Below, piece after piece: positions 1-8,809 of a stretch of 62,690 nt of DNA. The notes under the pieces were generated by a model, which saw only the letters and a program-made list of their open reading frames with translations, ran no database searches and was not told the DNA's origin. A program made the translations under genes and the position numbers. This stretch comes from a virus, in the IMG/VR virus record IMGVR_UViG_3300032883_000564, positions 1 through 62,690 of that record; one strand, written 5' to 3'. Each line of letters begins with the position of its first letter. Positions within the stretch are counted from its first letter, which is position 1.

Positions 1-1343
1 CCCGAGGGGGAAATCGCGATTCCGCCTGGAGCGGCGGTAGGCGAGCCGAGCGCTTCGGCGGTCGCTATGCCCGAGGGGGAAATCGCGATTCCGCCTGGAG
101 CGGCGGTAGGCGAGCCGAGCGCCTGCGCTGACGCGATGCCCGGCGCCAGGCTCGTCTGAACTGCACTCGGGGTGCCGAGTGCCTCACCGCTGCTGACGCC
201 GACAGGCTGCAGAGTGACGCCGCCTGGGACAGCCGTCGGCACGCCAAGCGCCGCAGCAGTAGGGACGCCGGCCGGGGACACCGTCTGCCAGACATACGCC
301 GCCGGCTGGCCAAGGCTTTCTGCGCTGGCGATCGACGGAGGGGAGATCGATATCGGGCCCGGGACGGCGGTAGGGTTACCTAGGGCTTGAGCCGAGGCGA
401 TGCCGCCGGGCAGGACAATATCGGCGGTCACCGGCTGGCCGAGCGCTTCCGCGGACGGGATGCCGCTGGGCTGGACCGTCACGCCGCCAGCTACGATGGC
501 CGGGGTGCCAAGCCCCTCAGCAGAAGCGACCCCACCAGGCAGGACCGTGAGCAGGATCAGAGCCGAACCAAGCGCTTCGGCAGATGCAATCCCGGAAGGC
601 TGAACAGAGATTCCGCCCAGGGCGATCGTCGGAGAGCCAAGGGCTTCGGCCGTCGCGATGCCCGACGGGGACGCCACCACACCGCCCGGAGCGGCGGCTG
701 GCACGCCGAGCGCTTCGCAGGACGCGATGCCGGGAGGCTGAGCCGTATTATCGCTGGGGACGACCGGCGTCCCGAGAGCCTCCTCCGATGCGATGCCCGC
801 TGGCTCTAAGCCCAGGCCGCCGAGGGCGACGGTCGGGACGCCAAGCTGGTCGGCACCAAAACCGTCGTCGAACCCGTCGTCGAAGCCCGATAGAACGATG
901 CCTCGCAGTTGCAGCGAGATGCCGCCCAGGGCAATCGTTGGCTGGCCCAGGGCCTCGGAGCTAGCGATGCCAGGCGGCTGGACAGAGACAGCGCCCGGCA
1001 CGGCGCTGGGTGTCCCCAGGACCTCGGCTGTCGCGATGCCGCCAGGTGAAAGCCCGACACCACCCGGGGCGGCCGTCGGCGAGCCGAGAGCTTCGGCTGT
1101 AGCGACGCCGCTGGGGGCAAGCGTCACGCCACCCATCACCGGGACGGGAACGCCAAGAGCCTCGGCCGAGGCGATGCCACCAGGCGAGAGGGTCACGCCG
1201 CCGAGCTGAAGCGTCGGGCTGCCGAGAGCATCGCCAGAGGCGATGCCTGTGGCTGTTACAGTCTGGGGTTCAGCAGAGCGAAGATAGTCACCTGCTTGGA
1301 GCGCTGAGCCGCCAGTGGGCTTGCGAAGAGCGAAGACAGCCAC
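1..1343 (-). CDS. Tail-fibre-like repeat protein (3' end cut by window edge)
   Basis: The open frame starts at a GTG (1343) ten bases after AAAGGAG and runs off the left edge. After an N-terminus beginning MAVFALRKPTGG the protein is almost entirely 22-23 residue repeats of the form G-I-A-S-A-E-A-L-G-x-P-T, about 19 copies. The last two visible copies are nearly identical in DNA (period 69 bp, first unit from base 1, second from base 70). I recall this repeat type from tail or surface proteins of many phages, and the place downstream of a spike gene at the end of the tail operon fits an adsorption role. The repeats probably form a regular beta structure; function is inferred. The missing C-terminus could hold a receptor-binding or chaperone domain. 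Confidence 0.75.
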   Translation of the reverse strand, partial: MAVFALRKPTGGSALQAGDYLRSAEPQTVTATGIASGDALGSPTLQLGGVTLSPGGIASAEALGVPVPVMGGVTLAPSGVATAEALGSPTAAPGGVGLSPGGIATAEVLGTPSAVPGAVSVQPPGIASSEALGQPTIALGGISLQLRGIVLSGFDDGFDDGFGADQLGVPTVALGGLGLEPAGIASEEALGTPVVPSDNTAQPPGIASCEALGVPAAAPGGVVASPSGIATAEALGSPTIALGGISVQPSGIASAEALGSALILLTVLPGGVASAEGLGTPAIVAGGVTVQPSGIPSAEALGQPVTADIVLPGGIASAQALGNPTAVPGPISISPPSIASAESLGQPAAYVWQTVSPAGVPTAAALGVPTAVPGGVTLQPVGVSSGEALGTPSAVQTSLAPGIASAQALGSPTAAPGGIAISPSGIATAEALGSPTAAPGGIAISPS

Positions 1344-1365
1344 AACGAGGCAGCTCCTTTACAGG

Positions 1366-1794
1366 CTAAGCCGGGAGCGGGCCCCCGAAGCGCTGCCGCA
1401 GCAGGCAGGCGTAGTACCTGATCATCGTCGGCTCGTCGACGTCGAAGTCGCTGAACGACGGTACAAAAGGCTCTGTCTCCGAAGACAGGATCGCCGCGAT
1501 GCCTTCCATGAACTCGGACTTGTCCGGCCAGTCTGTGACGATGGACTCAAGAAGTGCGAACAGCTTTCCCGGGTGTGCGCGCATGAACGTCTCTAGAGCC
1601 GCCGCTAGCCCGTCGAAGCACAGATTGACTCCGATGCCGGCGTCGAAGAGCGCCTTCGCTGCGCGGCGGAGGCAGGTGCTGCGATTGTACGGGTCAAACT
1701 TAGCACCGCTACGAGCCAGCGACTCGCGAACGGCATTCTCAGGACGCGTACCGTACTCGTTATCAAGATCGAGCAGCGACTTTACGTGCTTCAT
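1366..1794 (-). CDS. Hypothetical protein, 142 aa, tail-fibre operon
   Basis: The start codon overlaps the stop of the upstream spike gene as ATGA (1791-1794), which implies coupled translation. The sequence (MKHVKSLLDLDNEYGTRPEN...) is mostly helical with no recognised domain, signal peptide or membrane segment. Lying between a tail spike and the repeat protein, it could be a fibre assembly factor or adaptor, but nothing in the sequence proves this. Confidence 0.7.
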   Translation of the reverse strand: MKHVKSLLDLDNEYGTRPENAVRESLARSGAKFDPYNRSTCLRRAAKALFDAGIGVNLCFDGLAAALETFMRAHPGKLFALLESIVTDWPDKSEFMEGIAAILSSETEPFVPSFSDFDVDEPTMIRYYACLLRQRFGGPLPA

Positions 1795-3980
1795 TCGAGG
1801 TACTCCGCCCAGGTGACCTCCGCTCCAATGAAGTGGGCCGCAGCGGCACAGGTGTCGGTACCTTGTGTTCCGTCTCTGCGCACGTCGATCCTCAGCAGGT
1901 TCACTTGATCGAGAGAAGGAGCTACGGCAGACACAGCGGCCCAGATCTTCAAGAGACTGGCGGCGCTGCCCGAAGCTATTGTTGACTGTACTGTCGTTCC
2001 GGCAGCTATTACGTCGCCGCCGGCGACGATCAGCCTATAGTCGACGCTCCAGTACACGTTTCCGGCGGTCGCATCAGGCATAGCCCAGTGCACGTTGATG
2101 GCGATGTAGCCAACGCAGGTAGACGGAAGGACCAGAGTGCCGATACAGTGACCGTTATCCGCCTTAGCCATCACGCGAGTTGATAGCATGTCGTAGCCGC
2201 CGCCGAGCGAGCCGGAAGCTGCTCCGACGACCGCCTTGAACTTCTCGGCAGGAAGCCAAGCGGTCTTCACCAGACCGGTGTTTGCGGTCTTCGGGTTGTT
2301 GCCCAAACGCACCTTGCGACCGGTGCCGGTGTTGTAGTCCATGAACTTCTGGGCAGCAGCAACACCCGAGAAATCGCAGCCGACTACCGAATGCCGGGTG
2401 TTGTAGACGCCAGCCGTCACGGTAACTCCGTACGTGCCAGTACTAACCTCGACTTGACAACCGACCATTGACCACCGATCGCACTGCCCGTCGATCGTCA
2501 ACGCGTAGAGCCCGCCGCCGACGTCACAGTACCAGCTGCAGTTGGTGAAGCTTATGAGGCGCAGGTCGGTCAGCGCGGTGCTGGTTCCCGTGTGCTCGAT
2601 AAGCGAACGCCTGGAGAACTTGACGCCCTTAAACGCAAGCTCGTTCACTTGGGGTGCGTTGTCCCCAGTAGCGGTATTCACCTTGACGTGCAAGGCATCT
2701 CCGGGGTCGCCGTAGATCGTGGTATCAGTGAACCAGACCTTGCTGACAACATTTCCGTTGGATGCACTAGCGTCGATATCAACCGCGTAGTGGACGGCGA
2801 TTTCTATGGCACAGGACTGGATGCGAACGTGGGTAACATACTGGTACCCGGTCGCTGGAGGCCTGATCAACACGCAGGCTTGGTGGAAGTCGATGAACTC
2901 GATGGCCGTGAAGCGCGCACCATCTATCGCAGCGAGGTACAGACCCGCGTAGCCGCAGGTCGTGAACTCTGTCCCGTCGCTCCTCATTTGGGTCTGAACG
3001 GTGCCCTGGGAGAAGTAGTATCCCCAACCGCCGGCGTCCTGACTGATGTAAATGCCGGCAGCATCGGTGTTCGAGGAGATCGAGACCATATCGAAGGCGG
3101 TGCACGAGATCCACCGCGCCAAGCCGGTTATTGACAGGCATCGGAAGTGGCGGTGGGTCTCCTCGGTGTAGCCGTCCCACCAAACGTCTCGGAAGAAGCA
3201 CTTCTTGTTGCCTACTAGCTTGACTGTCGCGCCGGCTGTCTTGTCGACGCCGTCGACTTGGAAGCGCAGGTCCTGAACACCAATGCCGAAAGCGCCAGGA
3301 TCGAACACAAGGCCGTCTTGAGTCGCGTTCGTGAGCACGTAGACGGAGTTGCGGCCGGCACCCACGGAGACGGTGTTGGCATAGCAGGTGACGGAGGCAG
3401 TCGTCTTGTACCTGCCGATCGGATAGAGGACGATGCCGCCGCCGAAGGCGTTGGCCGCCGTGTAGGCTGCCTGGATCGCCGTCGTGTCGTCGGTTGTGCC
3501 ATCGCCGACGGCGCCGTAGTCCTTGACGTTGAACGTCGACGGGTTCCAGGGGCTGATGACCATGCGCTTATCGACGATCTGGTTGGCGTCGATGGCAGTG
3601 TCGCCCGCGGGGACGTAGACAGAAGCGAGGACAGCCGAGCTGGCAGGGATGGCCGGGAACACGGGGTTGGATGCCGCGGTGCCCTTCACCGCCGACTTGG
3701 TGCCGGCGGCGTTGACAACAATCAGGTCGAATCGCGCACTGGCCTCCGCGCTCAGGATCGTGACGTCACCAGCCGCGACCGCGACGGTGGTCCCGCCGAT
3801 CAGGACCGTGCCAACGGCCACCGCGACGAACATGGAGGCAGGGGCCTTAGCAGAAACAGCGCAACCGGAGAGGACTCCGGTGCGCTGAAAGGACAACGCC
3901 AGGATGTCGAAGTCTACCGCATCGGGCTCGGCCTGGCCAGGGAACGCCGCCGTCCCATAGTTCGGTATCGCGAAGGCCAT
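1791..3980 (-). CDS. Tail spike with pectate-lyase-like beta-helix
   Basis: 729 aa with a good RBS. Residues about 1-140 form a virion-anchoring part rich in Ala/Val strands. At about 150 the motif FNVKDYGAVGDGTTDDT begins, the hallmark of the pectate lyase 3 / right-handed beta-helix superfamily used by phage spikes to bind or depolymerise surface polysaccharide. The centre has the short-strand, Asn/Gly-turn pattern of a parallel beta-helix, and the C-terminus is beta rich (possible trimerisation domain). It is coupled to the next gene by ATGA. The role (receptor recognition or depolymerase at the tail tip) follows from the family; the glycan substrate cannot be read from sequence. Confidence 0.85.
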   Translation of the reverse strand: MAFAIPNYGTAAFPGQAEPDAVDFDILALSFQRTGVLSGCAVSAKAPASMFVAVAVGTVLIGGTTVAVAAGDVTILSAEASARFDLIVVNAAGTKSAVKGTAASNPVFPAIPASSAVLASVYVPAGDTAIDANQIVDKRMVISPWNPSTFNVKDYGAVGDGTTDDTTAIQAAYTAANAFGGGIVLYPIGRYKTTASVTCYANTVSVGAGRNSVYVLTNATQDGLVFDPGAFGIGVQDLRFQVDGVDKTAGATVKLVGNKKCFFRDVWWDGYTEETHRHFRCLSITGLARWISCTAFDMVSISSNTDAAGIYISQDAGGWGYYFSQGTVQTQMRSDGTEFTTCGYAGLYLAAIDGARFTAIEFIDFHQACVLIRPPATGYQYVTHVRIQSCAIEIAVHYAVDIDASASNGNVVSKVWFTDTTIYGDPGDALHVKVNTATGDNAPQVNELAFKGVKFSRRSLIEHTGTSTALTDLRLISFTNCSWYCDVGGGLYALTIDGQCDRWSMVGCQVEVSTGTYGVTVTAGVYNTRHSVVGCDFSGVAAAQKFMDYNTGTGRKVRLGNNPKTANTGLVKTAWLPAEKFKAVVGAASGSLGGGYDMLSTRVMAKADNGHCIGTLVLPSTCVGYIAINVHWAMPDATAGNVYWSVDYRLIVAGGDVIAAGTTVQSTIASGSAASLLKIWAAVSAVAPSLDQVNLLRIDVRRDGTQGTDTCAAAAHFIGAEVTWAEYLE

Positions 3981-4000
3981 CGGGCAATCACCCCCGTCGC

Positions 4001-4354
4001 CTAGATCTTGCCCAGGACCTCCTCCGACTCGATGCCCGGGGGCGCCACGATATCGCCGCCATCGCTGGGCTCGGCGGCCTCAGCCAGAATGAGCGACTCG
4101 TGCCGGGAGCTGGCCACACGCAGGGCGCCCTGTACGTCCTCCACCTCGGCGACCAGGGGAACCCGGGCTGCGGCTATCTCAGCGTCGGCCTCGGCCAGCG
4201 CCGCCGTAGCCCTTACCACCAGCTCCTGCGCCTCAGCCAGGGCCGTCGCAGCCTCGACCCGCTGCGCCTCAACCTCCGCGATCTGCTCTCGCAGGGCGTC
4301 GCGCTGCGTGATCAGGTCGTGAATCTCGGCCTCCACCTTTTCGATTTCAGACAT
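4001..4354 (-). CDS. Coiled-coil protein ending in a fibre-repeat motif
   Basis: 117 aa. I chose the ATG at 4354 (MSEIEKVEAEIHDLITQRD) because GGAGG lies 8 bases upstream; an ATG two codons earlier is too close to it. Residues 1-85 are one long heptad coiled coil rich in Ala, Glu and Arg. The last residues, PPGIESEEVLGKI, match the repeat unit of the protein encoded at 1-1343. Probably a tail-fibre accessory or trimerisation protein; function unknown. Confidence 0.7.
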   Translation of the reverse strand: MSEIEKVEAEIHDLITQRDALREQIAEVEAQRVEAATALAEAQELVVRATAALAEADAEIAAARVPLVAEVEDVQGALRVASSRHESLILAEAAEPSDGGDIVAPPGIESEEVLGKI

Positions 4355-4727
4355 GCCCATTACCTCCAGGAGGCGGGCCGGTCCGCACAACGGGCGTCCC
4401 AAGCACCTCCTCAGACTTCACTCCACCAGGCATCTTCCGGCGGAGATCCGAGTTCCAGGCGGCCTCTTTGGCCGCTTCAGCCTGAATGTCGGGGTTGTCC
4501 GTCAGGCCAAACGGCGCTCCCGAGCGGAGCAGGATGGCCTGGTCAAACGCGATGCCGGCCGCCTTCTGGAACTCCTCGGCCTTTGCAGCCATCGTCCGTA
4601 GCGCAGTGGCGAGGTCCTTAGCTGCCTCCCATGGCATCTCCGTCACGCGGCCATTTATCTCAAGCAGGACGTGATGGGCCTGCTGGCCGACGTTCACCGT
4701 CGTTCGCTCAGGCAGAATCACAGGCAT
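4347..4727 (-). CDS. Hypothetical tail-region protein with a fibre-repeat motif near its C-terminus
   Basis: 126 aa, starting MPVILPERTTVN at the ATG after GGGAG. No recognised domain. The tail reads PGGVKSEEVLGTPVV, again the repeat signature of the protein at 1-1343. It overlaps the following coiled-coil gene by 8 bp. Together the pair suggests small proteins that contact, cap or share ancestry with the fibre repeats; this is inference. Confidence 0.65.
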   Translation of the reverse strand: MPVILPERTTVNVGQQAHHVLLEINGRVTEMPWEAAKDLATALRTMAAKAEEFQKAAGIAFDQAILLRSGAPFGLTDNPDIQAEAAKEAAWNSDLRRKMPGGVKSEEVLGTPVVRTGPPPGGNGHV

Positions 4728-4754
4728 GGTCACTCCCGCTAATGGCGGATATGC

Positions 4755-5177
4755 CTACAACTTAAATATCTTCGTGGCTGGCGTGTTGTCCCACTGTATA
4801 GTGATGTTGCCTCCGTTCGGCGTCACCGGGTTGCCGGTGAACGTGTCCCACAGCGCGAGCAGGATCGACGTGTTCTCGGTACCGGTGTGATAGTACAGCA
4901 GGATGAGCTCGCACGGGTCGCCGGTGACAGCCGTGAGCAGCGCGTCGTCAGCGTCGGCCACGCCGAGGACGTTCGTCTTCGTGGTCAGCGTTGCCCAGTT
5001 GGCGAGCGCAGCCGGAACACGCCCCGCTGCCGCCACGTCCGAGATGTACTCGTGGGTGTCGATCACCGGGGTGTAGTCAGCGGCGTCAACCAGCCCTGCC
5101 TTGATCGTCTGGCTCGCCCAGAGGATATCGCCGGCCAGGATGTGCTGCCGGCCCTTTCCGTAAAGCGCGTTGGCCAT
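4755..5177 (-). CDS. Phage tail-associated protein, MANALYGKG family
   Basis: 140 aa. The start at 5177 (MANALYGKGRQHILAGD) follows GGGAGGAGG with 6-base spacing. The order of an initial MANALYxKGR, then KAGLVDAADYTP and a late beta-rich part resembles a family I recall from many siphovirus tail clusters, with no firm function. It probably belongs to the virion or tail tip. No membrane segment or catalytic motif is visible. Confidence 0.75.
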   Translation of the reverse strand: MANALYGKGRQHILAGDILWASQTIKAGLVDAADYTPVIDTHEYISDVAAAGRVPAALANWATLTTKTNVLGVADADDALLTAVTGDPCELILLYYHTGTENTSILLALWDTFTGNPVTPNGGNITIQWDNTPATKIFKL

Positions 5178-5314
5178 CGTCAACCTCCTCCCGCTCTCGC
5201 GGGCGTTTCTCGCGGGTTCAGCAGTCCGAATGTACACGGGCAGCGTGGGGAACGCTAAGGGCACCTTGGCACCGAGTGTGATCGGAAGGCGCCAGCAGGT
5301 TCATCCCACGCGCG

Positions 5315-5557
5315 TCACCCAGGATGCTCGGCTGGCGTCGCCTCCGAAGCGTGTTCTTGCTCGTGGCGCTGGGTCACGGCGTCCAAGGCGGCTTTCAGCA
5401 CCCTTATGGCCTGGTGCGGGTCGCAATCCAGCAAGGTGAGCAGCCAGCCGCCGCCATCGACAAGGCGGATGACGATAACGCCGGGCAGCGCAGTAGGCCC
5501 GGCACTGGGCGATTCGGTGGGCTGCCCTCCAGCCGACTCAACCCCGTTCCGGTTCAC
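5315..5557 (-). CDS. Small hypothetical protein, 80 aa
   Basis: Starts at a GTG (5557) after GAAAGGAG. It overlaps the end of the upstream gene by 20 bp. The first 25 residues look disordered (Ser, Gly, Pro), followed by one short alpha/beta unit. No function recognised. Confidence 0.55.
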   Translation of the reverse strand: MNRNGVESAGGQPTESPSAGPTALPGVIVIRLVDGGGWLLTLLDCDPHQAIRVLKAALDAVTQRHEQEHASEATPAEHPG

Positions 5558-5789
5558 GCAACTCTCCTTTCAGGCCCAGCAATCTATCGTGGGGGTGCGG
5601 TAGAGCCCGGGCCTCGCTCGCCTCGCTCTCAGCCTGGGCCTTAGCTTCGATGGCTGCCACGACATCCGCGTCAGAGGCATCAGCGGCCACAACCACCGCC
5701 AGGGGGCGATTCCCGCTGCCATCAAAGACCGTAACGCCTAGTAACGTCGTACCGTTTACATGGCGGACTTCGGAGATCTCCCAGTTCAT
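5538..5789 (-). CDS. Small hypothetical protein, 83 aa
   Basis: The start at 5789 (MNWEISEVRHVNG) follows GGGAGGC. The N-terminal half predicts a small beta-hairpin; the C-terminal half is an Ala/Glu-rich helix. It follows the tail-hub gene by 11 bp and overlaps the next small gene. No recognised family. Confidence 0.6.
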   Translation of the reverse strand: MNWEISEVRHVNGTTLLGVTVFDGSGNRPLAVVVAADASDADVVAAIEAKAQAESEASEARALPHPHDRLLGLKGELREPERG

Positions 5790-5800
5790 TCGCTGCCTCC

Positions 5801-8260
5801 CTACGTTGCTACAATCGCCTGGACCGCTACCGTCCAGTCCACCCACACCTCGACGCGGCCCTTCGTGACACTGGTGATTTCGATTGTATGAATACCAGGG
5901 ACGACTACGCCGTCCGCGTCCTGAAGGTACTGGGTGATGTCCAAGAGGGCAGGCGCGTTCCAGCCGCTGCCGCCGCCTAGCGCTGCCGTCCTATCGGTTC
6001 CATCAATCTTCAGGTGCAGGTAGGTGGCGGTGTCCCCCTCGTAGATGCCCCAGCTGAGCCCATGCGTATGATTCCACGTTGCCACCATCTCCGATGAGCA
6101 TGGCGGACCCGAATACGCATAGGCGGCCGAAGCGGCGTCGTAGCTTCCCACCCAAACCCTCGTGAAGATCCCTCCGGGGAGGTTCCAAAATGACAGGAGG
6201 CGTTGGGTGTGGCTCGGGTCCCACGTGCCATCGTCGGCGCCAACCTCGAATATTGTGTGCCGGTGGTTTATATCCCCGACAGCCACGGAGTTGTCGTCCA
6301 TCCAGCTATTGGCTGCCGCTGCCGTCGCCGAGCACCGCATCGCCTTCGGCTTTAGCCGCAGCCGGCAACGCAGGAGCTGGGTCACATTGTCATCAATCAG
6401 GAGGTCGAATCCCAGGGGGTGCGTGGAATCCAAGTCCTGGAGGACCGGCCCGCTTGTGTAGTTGCTGACGCTCGTCTGGACGTGCGTGCGGAAGCTGCGA
6501 GCCGTGTCCTCCACCTTGCCGATCAGCACCTCGTCGGTCGTCTGCAGGGCCCGGTCCAGGTCGCTGACCACCAGCTCCGACGTCTCCGTACCGTCCTTCG
6601 CCCAACGGCGCGTCCGTTCCAGCACGTACAGGTCGTCGTCGACGTCCAGGTACACGTGCCCGCCGCTCGCGTGCTCCGCGTAGCCTCGCCAACGCAGGCG
6701 CACCGCGTCGCCTGGTATCAGGGAAGCGGGCAGACCCTTGGCCGTCAGGCGGTAGGCGCGCTGCTTATCCTTCCAGTACCAGGCCAGCTGGGCCGCCGCC
6801 AGGTCGTACAGGGCATTGGCAGCTACCTCCAGCGCAGCCCGGTTATTCGACAGCGGCGCGACGTCCTTGGCGACGAAGGCCCGCTCTCGCTGACCATAGG
6901 CAGCGATCGACGGGGCGTCGGCGATGAAGTACACGTCCTTGCCGTCCGGGCCAACCATGCTTTGGACAGCGTAGGGCGTTCTCCGCGTGCTGTAGCGAAG
7001 CGTCAGCTGGTCAACGCCATCGCCGGCACCAAGCGGTAGCACCCAATTCCAGATCTCGCTCGACGTCTCCTCGACGGAGAGGCTGTCGACTGCTGCCAGC
7101 TTCTCGTCGTCGAGCAGCAGCTCGTCAGGATACCCGCCCATCAGCGTGATGCCCGACGGCACCATCCCGAAGATGCCAGCCTCCAACCCCCTCACCAGGA
7201 CCCCGCCGCTTTCGCTGACGCGCTCCCGGAGGTGCAGCGCTTGCTGCCCGAGCGCATCGAGGATCGCCTTCAGCTTCGACTCACCATCGAACCGGGCCGT
7301 GATCGCGGCGGCCCGCCAGTCGGCGGAGGACGCGCAGAGCTGCATGCTGGCAGGCGACTCATACCAGGCGCCGACCTGCTGCCTCCCACCCTGCGCCTGG
7401 ACGCCCACGTGGGCGTGGACGGAGATGAAGTCGGTGACCACCTCGCTCGGCTGCGTCGGGACAACGAGAGCAGCAGTGCCGGCCACACCGGTAGCCGAGG
7501 CGAGCGCGCCGTAGGAGGCGCCGGCCGTGTCGACTCCCAGCCAGCTGCTGGCGCCGGCGCTCATGATCGCGGAGCCGCCAGCGAGCGTAACGGTGACGTT
7601 ATGAAGGCCGGCAGTCGGGTTGACGCGCGCCCACACTTCGAGAAGCGTGACGCCAGCCAGCAGGACGCTACCCACGTGAGTCAGCGCCTGCGACCCCCAG
7701 TAGACAGTGCTCACCGTACGCGTCGCGTGAAGAACCGACACGGCCACCAGCAGCAGCTTCCCGCCGGCAGCGACGGTGTGCGGCCAGATCAGCGACGCGG
7801 CGTTCGTGTTAGCGGAGCTACTGCTGTCCCGACTGATGCTGGATCCGGCCGCAGGCTTCAGAGAGAGGGCGCCGAGGGCCCAGCCCTCCTGCCCTGTCAG
7901 CTCCCAGGCGAGATCAAGCGTGGTCAGGCCCGGAACGAGCCGCGTCCAGCCGCCGGTGTCCAGCAGCAGGTCGTCGACGAGCGCGCCGAGCGGGGACACG
8001 GAGTACTGCCGGTTCAGCAGCGTGTTCTTGTACAGCAGCTCCTGGAGCAGCGTGGGGCCCGAGATCTCGAGCGTGTCTTCAGGCTGCTGCTTGCGGGTCT
8101 CGATCTGGCCGGCGAACGCGAGGCCCTCGCCCTCGACGTAGTGCTTCCAGATACGGCCAGGCAGAGCCTCGGCCGTGCGGGGATCGCTAAGCGGGAGCTG
8201 GACAGTGAAGTTGCCCGCGGAGTCAAGCTTGTGGGTGACCGAGGCGCTCTGGATGCTCAT
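5801..8260 (-). CDS. Tail hub / minor tail protein (Gp37-like) with inserted beta-sandwich domain
   Basis: 819 aa. The N-terminus (SVTHKLDSAGNFTVQLPLSD) and the following 100 residues resemble the Gp37-like minor tail proteins that form the hub below the tape measure. Residues about 150-310 are a Ser/Gly/Val-rich beta-sandwich (motifs TVAAGGKLLLVAVSV, VYWGSQALTHVGS) of a type I recall from secreted and phage surface proteins. Hub sequence then resumes, and the C-terminal 200 residues form another beta-rich domain that could bind sugars. The gene follows the distal-tail genes as expected for a baseplate component. Family assignment is by recall. Confidence 0.75.
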   Translation of the reverse strand: MSIQSASVTHKLDSAGNFTVQLPLSDPRTAEALPGRIWKHYVEGEGLAFAGQIETRKQQPEDTLEISGPTLLQELLYKNTLLNRQYSVSPLGALVDDLLLDTGGWTRLVPGLTTLDLAWELTGQEGWALGALSLKPAAGSSISRDSSSSANTNAASLIWPHTVAAGGKLLLVAVSVLHATRTVSTVYWGSQALTHVGSVLLAGVTLLEVWARVNPTAGLHNVTVTLAGGSAIMSAGASSWLGVDTAGASYGALASATGVAGTAALVVPTQPSEVVTDFISVHAHVGVQAQGGRQQVGAWYESPASMQLCASSADWRAAAITARFDGESKLKAILDALGQQALHLRERVSESGGVLVRGLEAGIFGMVPSGITLMGGYPDELLLDDEKLAAVDSLSVEETSSEIWNWVLPLGAGDGVDQLTLRYSTRRTPYAVQSMVGPDGKDVYFIADAPSIAAYGQRERAFVAKDVAPLSNNRAALEVAANALYDLAAAQLAWYWKDKQRAYRLTAKGLPASLIPGDAVRLRWRGYAEHASGGHVYLDVDDDLYVLERTRRWAKDGTETSELVVSDLDRALQTTDEVLIGKVEDTARSFRTHVQTSVSNYTSGPVLQDLDSTHPLGFDLLIDDNVTQLLRCRLRLKPKAMRCSATAAAANSWMDDNSVAVGDINHRHTIFEVGADDGTWDPSHTQRLLSFWNLPGGIFTRVWVGSYDAASAAYAYSGPPCSSEMVATWNHTHGLSWGIYEGDTATYLHLKIDGTDRTAALGGGSGWNAPALLDITQYLQDADGVVVPGIHTIEITSVTKGRVEVWVDWTVAVQAIVAT

Positions 8261-8277
8261 GGCACTGCCCTTTGTGT

Positions 8278-8283
8278 TATAAT
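8278..8283 (+). promoter_or_regulatory. -10 box (TATAAT) for the plus-strand HNH gene
   Basis: A perfect TATAAT ends nine bases before the ATG at 8293. No good -35 hexamer lies 17 bases upstream (GCTCAT). Transcription would start within a few bases of the start codon, giving an almost leaderless mRNA, as seen at other promoters in this phage. Confidence 0.45.
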
Positions 8284-8292
8284 GCGATCACC

Positions 8293-8805
8293 ATGAGTGA
8301 GCGCTGGATGCCAATCGAGGGGTATGAGAGCCTCTACAAGATTTCGGACCGGGGCCAGATTTACAGCGTTCGCCGACAGCGGCTCCGTCGCCCTTTTCAA
8401 GCCGGTGGATATCTCGTTGTAAGGCTCCATAGTCAGGGTAGGCGGCAAGCCTTCCTGGTCAGCCGACTTGTTGCTGCGGCGTTTCTCGGGCCTCCCCTCG
8501 CTGGCCAGGAAGCCAATCACCTGAGCGGCGATAAGGCCGACAACCGAGTTGAGAATCTGGCGTGGGTTTCGCCGTCTGGAAATGTACTCCACGCTCTTGC
8601 AACGGGACTCTCTCAGCCAGCGTCTCCCCCACGCAATGATAATCGCGGGGCGAGGAACGGCAGAGCCAAACTGTCTGAGGCCGACGTGCTGGACATCAGA
8701 AGTCTGCGCGGCAAAGTCCGGCTGGACGATCTCGCACAGAGATATGGTGTGGCAAGAGTTACGGTCTCGCAGATTATGGGCCGAAAACGCTGGCGTCATC
8801 TCTAG
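8293..8805 (+). CDS. HNH homing endonuclease (NUMOD4-HNH)
   Basis: 170 aa, starting MSERWMPIEGYESLYKISD. The first 40 residues are a NUMOD4 DNA-binding module (W-x-P-I-x-G-Y-E-x-L-Y). An HNH_3 nuclease follows, with N-H-L-S-G-D-K-A-D-N-R-V-E-N-L and W-V-S-P-S-G-N. The C-terminus (LDDLAQRYGVARVTVSQIM) is a helix-turn-helix. It sits alone on the plus strand between two minus-strand tail genes, ending 4 bp from the convergent gene, as expected of a free-standing mobile endonuclease inserted in an operon. A second member of the same family is at 40574-41149. Confidence 0.9.
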   Translation: MSERWMPIEGYESLYKISDRGQIYSVRRQRLRRPFQAGGYLVVRLHSQGRRQAFLVSRLVAAAFLGPPLAGQEANHLSGDKADNRVENLAWVSPSGNVLHALATGLSQPASPPRNDNRGARNGRAKLSEADVLDIRSLRGKVRLDDLAQRYGVARVTVSQIMGRKRWRHL

Positions 8806-8809
8806 TCCC

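Noticed and set aside
1-1343. CRISPR-like or satellite array suggested by regular repeats
   Set aside because: Period is 66-69 bp in step with codons, and the repeats translate to a conserved protein motif; no spacers of constant length.
8257-8799. 180-codon minus-strand frame opposite the NUMOD4-HNH gene
   Set aside because: Antisense of a protein with clear NUMOD4 and HNH motifs.
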